Assembly (NCBI RefSeq): GCF_927798175.1
Contig: NZ_CAKMMP010000014.1
Coordinates: 124,001-188,000 of the forward strand
Direction of reading: 5' to 3'
From: Paenibacillus sp. JJ-223
GTDB taxonomy: Bacteria; Bacillota; Bacilli; Paenibacillales; Paenibacillaceae
DNA length: 64,000 nucleotides
Position numbers and translations under genes: made by a program. Position 1 is the first letter of the stretch. Each line of letters starts with the position of its first letter. Positions 60,862 through 64,000 of this stretch are shown here, piece after piece. The notes under the pieces are model-generated. The model was not told the origin of the DNA. It did no database searches and worked only from the letters and a program-made list of their open reading frames with translations.

Positions 60862-61290
60862 CTAGGACTCCGTGTTGCTCATGACTTCCTGCAATTTCCG
60901 GAGATCGTTCAAGCGGTTTTCGTTCTGCCTGAAATATTCGACCAAGGTTTCGATGCATGTAATCGAGTCCCAGCTCAAATGATGCTCGATGCCTTCAACG
61001 TCTTTGTAAATGTTCTCTTCCTGCACGCCGATGGTCGTCAAAAATTCCTCCAGCAAATGATGACGTTCCATTAATCGCTTGCCCATCTTTTTCCCTTTTG
61101 GAGTCAGTACCAATCCACGGTACTTTTCATAAATCAGGTACTCGTCCTTGTCCAGCTTCTGGATCATCTTCGTCACCGAAGAAGGATGCACTTCCAATCC
61201 TTCAGCGATATCGGATACGCGAGCATAGCCCTTTTCATCAATGAGTTTGTATATACGCTCCAAATAATCTTCCATACTGGGCGTTGGCAT
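60862..61290 (-). CDS. mntR: Manganese transport regulator MntR
   Basis: DtxR-family Mn(II)-responsive repressor. 142 aa, identical in length to B. subtilis MntR; HTH YARVSDIAEGLEVHPSSVTKMIQKL, metal/dimer region with RHHLLEEFLTTIGV and EGIEHHLSWDSITCIETL. The ATG at 61290 follows GAGGGA. The ABC metal permease at 63.6 kb is a possible but unproven target. Confidence 0.95.
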   Translation of the reverse strand: MPTPSMEDYLERIYKLIDEKGYARVSDIAEGLEVHPSSVTKMIQKLDKDEYLIYEKYRGLVLTPKGKKMGKRLMERHHLLEEFLTTIGVQEENIYKDVEGIEHHLSWDSITCIETLVEYFRQNENRLNDLRKLQEVMSNTES

Positions 61291-61527
61291 CTGCTTCCCT
61301 CTCTTCTCTCTGACCGACACACGACACGATTCGCGCCTGGTCCCTATCCTTTAATGATACATGTTATCAATGCGCATTGGCAAGTCCTGCGCGACCCTGA
61401 ACCATGCAATCCATCCTTCTGCCCACCATGAACGCAAAAAACGCTCAAGTATTTGGCATGCGTGCATCTGCTCCAAATAACCCAAACTAATCTTGGCAGC
61501 CAGCCATGAAAGGAGCAAACCAACCTT

Positions 61528-62598
61528 ATGAGTACGAGCACAGCGTCTCCTCCCGTCCGGAAGGCAAAGGGGACTAAACCCTTTATTCCCGATTTGGTCT
61601 ATTTTGAACCAGGCGCGCTGGAATACGACAAAGGAAAACGCATCATGGAGTGGGTCAAGTCCCAAGACATCCCTTACCAAATGACCACTTCCCATAACAG
61701 AATTACGAATTTACCGGGAGAGACGGAGCAGGAAAAATATCGCATGGCCAAACGCACACTCGTTGTGGGCGTACGAAAAACGCTGAAATTTGACCAATCC
61801 AAACCTTCAGCGGAGTATGCCATTCCGATTTCCACAGGATGTATGGGCCATTGCCATTATTGTTACCTGCAAACTACCTTGGGGGCCAAGCCATACGTAA
61901 GGGTCTACGTAAATACCGAGGAAATCATCCAGGCAGCGAAGGGTTATATCGACGAACGAGCACCTGAAATTACCCGCTTCGAGGCAGCCTGTACATCCGA
62001 TCCGGTGGGCCTGGAGCATATTACGGGAAATTTGGGCGACCTGATTCGTTTCATGGCTGACGAACCATACGGACGCTTGCGTTTTGTGACCAAGTACCAT
62101 CATGTTGAACCGCTGCTGGATATTAAGCATAACGGCCATACCCGCATTCGTTTCAGCGTTAATGCCGATTACGTTATTAAAAATTTTGAACCCGCAACTT
62201 CCAGATTCGAAGAACGAATCGAAGCTGCAGGGAAAATTGCCCATGCCGGTTATCCGCTCGGTTTTATTATCGCTCCAATTATTTGGTACGACGGCTGGGA
62301 GAAAGGCTACGCCGAATTGCTGCAAAAGCTCGCGGATACCCTCCCTGAGGAGGCGACCAGCAATCTTACCTTTGAAATGATCCAGCACCGTTTCACCAAA
62401 ACGGCCAAAGCCACGATCGAGAAACGTTACCCCAAAACCAAACTTGAAATGGATATCGAAAAACGCAAAATGAAATGGGGCCGTTGGGGGCAGTATAAAT
62501 ACGTCTACAAAGACGACCAGCAGGACGCGCTGCGCGAATTCATTACGGAGCGAATTTTTGAACATTTTCCATTAGCCAACATCGACTATTTCACTTGA
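61528..62598 (+). CDS. splB: Spore photoproduct lyase
   Basis: Radical SAM enzyme that reverses spore photoproduct thymine dimers at germination. 356 aa; the CxxxCxxC cluster is in TGCMGHCHYCYLQTT, and the H-atom donor Cys in FEAACTSDPVG. C-terminus KRKMKWGRWGQYKYVYKDD and NIDYFT match Bacillus SplB. SplA, its usual regulator partner, is not adjacent. Confidence 0.96.
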   Translation: MSTSTASPPVRKAKGTKPFIPDLVYFEPGALEYDKGKRIMEWVKSQDIPYQMTTSHNRITNLPGETEQEKYRMAKRTLVVGVRKTLKFDQSKPSAEYAIPISTGCMGHCHYCYLQTTLGAKPYVRVYVNTEEIIQAAKGYIDERAPEITRFEAACTSDPVGLEHITGNLGDLIRFMADEPYGRLRFVTKYHHVEPLLDIKHNGHTRIRFSVNADYVIKNFEPATSRFEERIEAAGKIAHAGYPLGFIIAPIIWYDGWEKGYAELLQKLADTLPEEATSNLTFEMIQHRFTKTAKATIEKRYPKTKLEMDIEKRKMKWGRWGQYKYVYKDDQQDALREFITERIFEHFPLANIDYFT

Positions 62599-62615
62599 CT
62601 GTTTCGCATCCAACC

Positions 62616-62664
62616 AAAAAAGCCCCATGAACCGGATTCGCATCCGATGTTCATAGGGCTTCTA
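62616..62664. terminator. Terminator after splB
   Basis: AAGCCCCATGAAC and GTTCATAGGGCTT arms (one mismatch). On the plus strand it ends in TTCTAC; on the minus strand in TTTTTT, so it works best toward minus-strand transcripts from ccdA. Confidence 0.65.
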
Positions 62665-62806
62665 CTATCAAACTATGGCTATATAAGCCACAAATAACAC
62701 ACGTTAACGGAGGGGCAGATCCAATCTGAAGAAGCGAAGCTAAAAGCTTTCTGTAAGAAAGCTCCATCGAAAGCATACGCTTCGCATTTATCACCAGATT
62801 TTCCCC

Positions 62807-63520
62807 TTAAATAATCATCCAATCCGGCGTAATCTGCTGCAGCCAAATCGTAATCTTGGTCATCTGGTCAGTGAACAGCAATATGCCAAGGAACAGCATT
62901 AACGCCCCGCCCACTTTCATCATCGCATTGGAATAACGCAAAATCCAGCGGGTCGAGCCGATAAAAAAAGCAAGAACAAAAAACGGAACGGCAAATCCGA
63001 CCGTATAACCGGTAATCAACGCAAACCATGTCGTCGGTTCACTTGCAGCCATCGCAATGATTGCCGTTAAAATGGGGCCGATACACGGGGACCATCCTGC
63101 AGAGAAGCCAATGCCGAATACAAAAGACCCTACATATCCCGCAGGTTTCCATTTCAACTCCAGCTTGCGCTCTTTCATCAGAAACTGCGGTTTGAACACC
63201 CCAAGCAGGAATAACCCCATCAACATGATCAGAATGGCGGATAGCTGCCGGATGAGCTCGCGATTATCATTGAAAAAACGTCCGAACAGCCCTGCACCCA
63301 ATCCAAGCGAATAAAATACCGCCGAAAAACCTAAAATGAACGCCAGCGTGTGCGTCATCGTTTTCATGCGAACCTCGCGCTGGTTGCGCTCATCTTTCAG
63401 GCGCTGCACCGTCATGCCGGTGATATAGGAAAGATATGACGGATACAGAGGTAAACAACAAGGGGATATAAATGATGCAAATCCGGCTATGAAAGCCAGC
63501 CATACGTTAACATCAGGCAT
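62807..63520 (-). CDS. ccdA: Cytochrome c biogenesis protein CcdA
   Basis: Carries reducing power across the membrane for cytochrome c maturation and other extracytoplasmic thiols. 237 aa, six helices; Cys in SPCCLPLYPSYLSY (first helix, an extra adjacent Cys) and WSPCIGP (fourth). The ATG at 63520 follows AAGGGAG by 11 nt. Confidence 0.93.
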   Translation of the reverse strand: MPDVNVWLAFIAGFASFISPCCLPLYPSYLSYITGMTVQRLKDERNQREVRMKTMTHTLAFILGFSAVFYSLGLGAGLFGRFFNDNRELIRQLSAILIMLMGLFLLGVFKPQFLMKERKLELKWKPAGYVGSFVFGIGFSAGWSPCIGPILTAIIAMAASEPTTWFALITGYTVGFAVPFFVLAFFIGSTRWILRYSNAMMKVGGALMLFLGILLFTDQMTKITIWLQQITPDWMII

Positions 63521-63584
63521 GAAGCGAATGTCTCCCTTCTGTGGAAGCTCACTTGCCAATTGCACATTTGATCACGTTCAAGCG

Positions 63585-64000
63585 TCAGGCACGGAATCCC
63601 TTTTTGGCGACCATCGTCATGATCAGCATCATAATCAACAGCAGTACAATCGTAGCACCCGGTGCCAGGTTCCAGATCCCTGCTACAACCAATCCAATGA
63701 CCACGGCAATCTCACCGATGACCACGGACAATACTATTGCCGACTTGAAACTTCTTGCCATCAACAAACTGACGGCAACCGGTATGGTCAGCAACGCAGA
63801 TACGAGCAAAGCACCCACGATTTTGATGGCTGTGCTAATGACCAATGCCGTCATGACCGTAATCAGCATGTTCAGCACACGAACCGGCAATCCCGTCACT
63901 GCCGCTGCATCCTCTTCAAAGCTAAGCAGAAAAAACTCCTTATGAAGCAAGGCAACGATGACAACGACAATCAACGTAACGATGCCGACCAGCTTCAGGT
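63585..64000 (-). CDS. Metal ABC transporter permease (ABC-3 family, ZnuB-like), 5' end cut
   Basis: C-terminal about 138 residues of a polytopic permease: LLSFEEDAAAVTGLPVRVLNMLI, TALVISTAIKIVGALLVSALLTIPVAVSLL and a final GATIVLLLIMMLIMTMVAKKG. This is the ABC-3 fold for Zn or Mn uptake. Start lies outside the window. MntR and Fur are both encoded nearby, but the metal cannot be told from this part. Confidence 0.88.
   Translation of the reverse strand, partial: LKLVGIVTLIVVVIVALLHKEFFLLSFEEDAAAVTGLPVRVLNMLITVMTALVISTAIKIVGALLVSALLTIPVAVSLLMARSFKSAIVLSVVIGEIAVVIGLVVAGIWNLAPGATIVLLLIMMLIMTMVAKKGFRA

Noticed and set aside
1..64000. CRISPR arrays, tRNA/rRNA genes, prophage or complete insertion sequences
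   Set aside because: No repeated spacer pattern, tRNA cloverleaf, transposase or phage structural gene was seen; the only dispersed repeat is the leader pair at 7.1 and 19.3 kb.

Overview
This window looks like a chromosomal segment of a spore-forming Firmicute, most likely Paenibacillus. It is tightly packed and moderately GC-rich. It carries the sigF, spoVA, spoIVB/spo0A and spoIIIA sporulation loci, and its gene order closely follows the lysA-to-mntR arc of Bacillus subtilis (lysA, spoVAF..AA, sigF, spoIIAB/AA, dacF, PNP, xerD, yqzK, fur, spoIIM, yqxK, nudF; then bkd; then spo0A, spoIVB, recN, argR, tlyA, dxs, ispA, xseBA, folD, nusB, asp23, accCB, spoIIIA, efp, yqhT-O, mntR). Nearly all genes are on the minus strand. 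Species cannot be assigned from sequence reading alone.

Layout. 1-7.1 kb: lysA (3' end cut by the window edge), a shortened spoVA cluster (AA, AB, AF only), a coding remnant, and the sigF-spoIIAB-spoIIAA operon behind dacF. 7.4-13 kb: purine nucleoside phosphorylase, an XerD recombinase with an unusual C-terminal motif, Fur, SpoIIM, an endonuclease Q-like protein and an ADP-ribose pyrophosphatase. 13-15.5 kb: two tiny plus-strand genes (mciZ and prli42), an M20 peptidase and lipB. 15.6-20.9 kb: a branched-chain 2-oxoacid dehydrogenase operon (lpd, E1 alpha, E1 beta, E2). 21-26.8 kb: accessory genes, namely DUF2627, a thymidine kinase with an altered P-loop, zinc-ribbon proteins, a YiiX-like papain-fold protein, a Fur-box-controlled ferredoxin/flavodoxin-NADP reductase and a CBS-GGDEF protein. 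27.2-28.5 kb: one AT-rich Wzy/O-antigen-ligase-like membrane gene that looks foreign.

28.8-45 kb: spo0A with 0A boxes and a SigH-like promoter, spoIVB, recN, argR, an unknown membrane-anchored protein, tlyA, dxs, ispA, xseB, xseA, folD, nusB, an AmaP/Asp23/DUF2273 envelope-stress group, and accC-accB. 45-51 kb: the complete spoIIIAA-AH operon behind a good SigE-type promoter. 51-64 kb: an orphan ComB-like phosphatase, aspartokinase, efp, Xaa-Pro aminopeptidase, aroQ, yqhR/Q/P/O homologues, a secreted family-10 glycosidase-like protein, mntR, splB, ccdA and the start of a zinc/manganese ABC permease.

Functionally the window combines the forespore/mother-cell channel and signalling machinery of sporulation (SigF switch, SpoIIIA-SpoIIQ channel, SpoIVB signal, Spo0A master regulator, MciZ, SpoIIM, DacF, SplB) with housekeeping metabolism (lysine, isoprenoid, fatty acid, folate). 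No rRNA, tRNA, CRISPR, prophage or complete insertion sequence was seen. The most unusual items are a shared 5'-leader element upstream of dacF and bkdAA, motif damage in XerD and in thymidine kinase, a C-terminal gene remnant between sigF and spoVAA, and a possible 19-codon leader ORF in front of the nucleoside phosphorylase gene.
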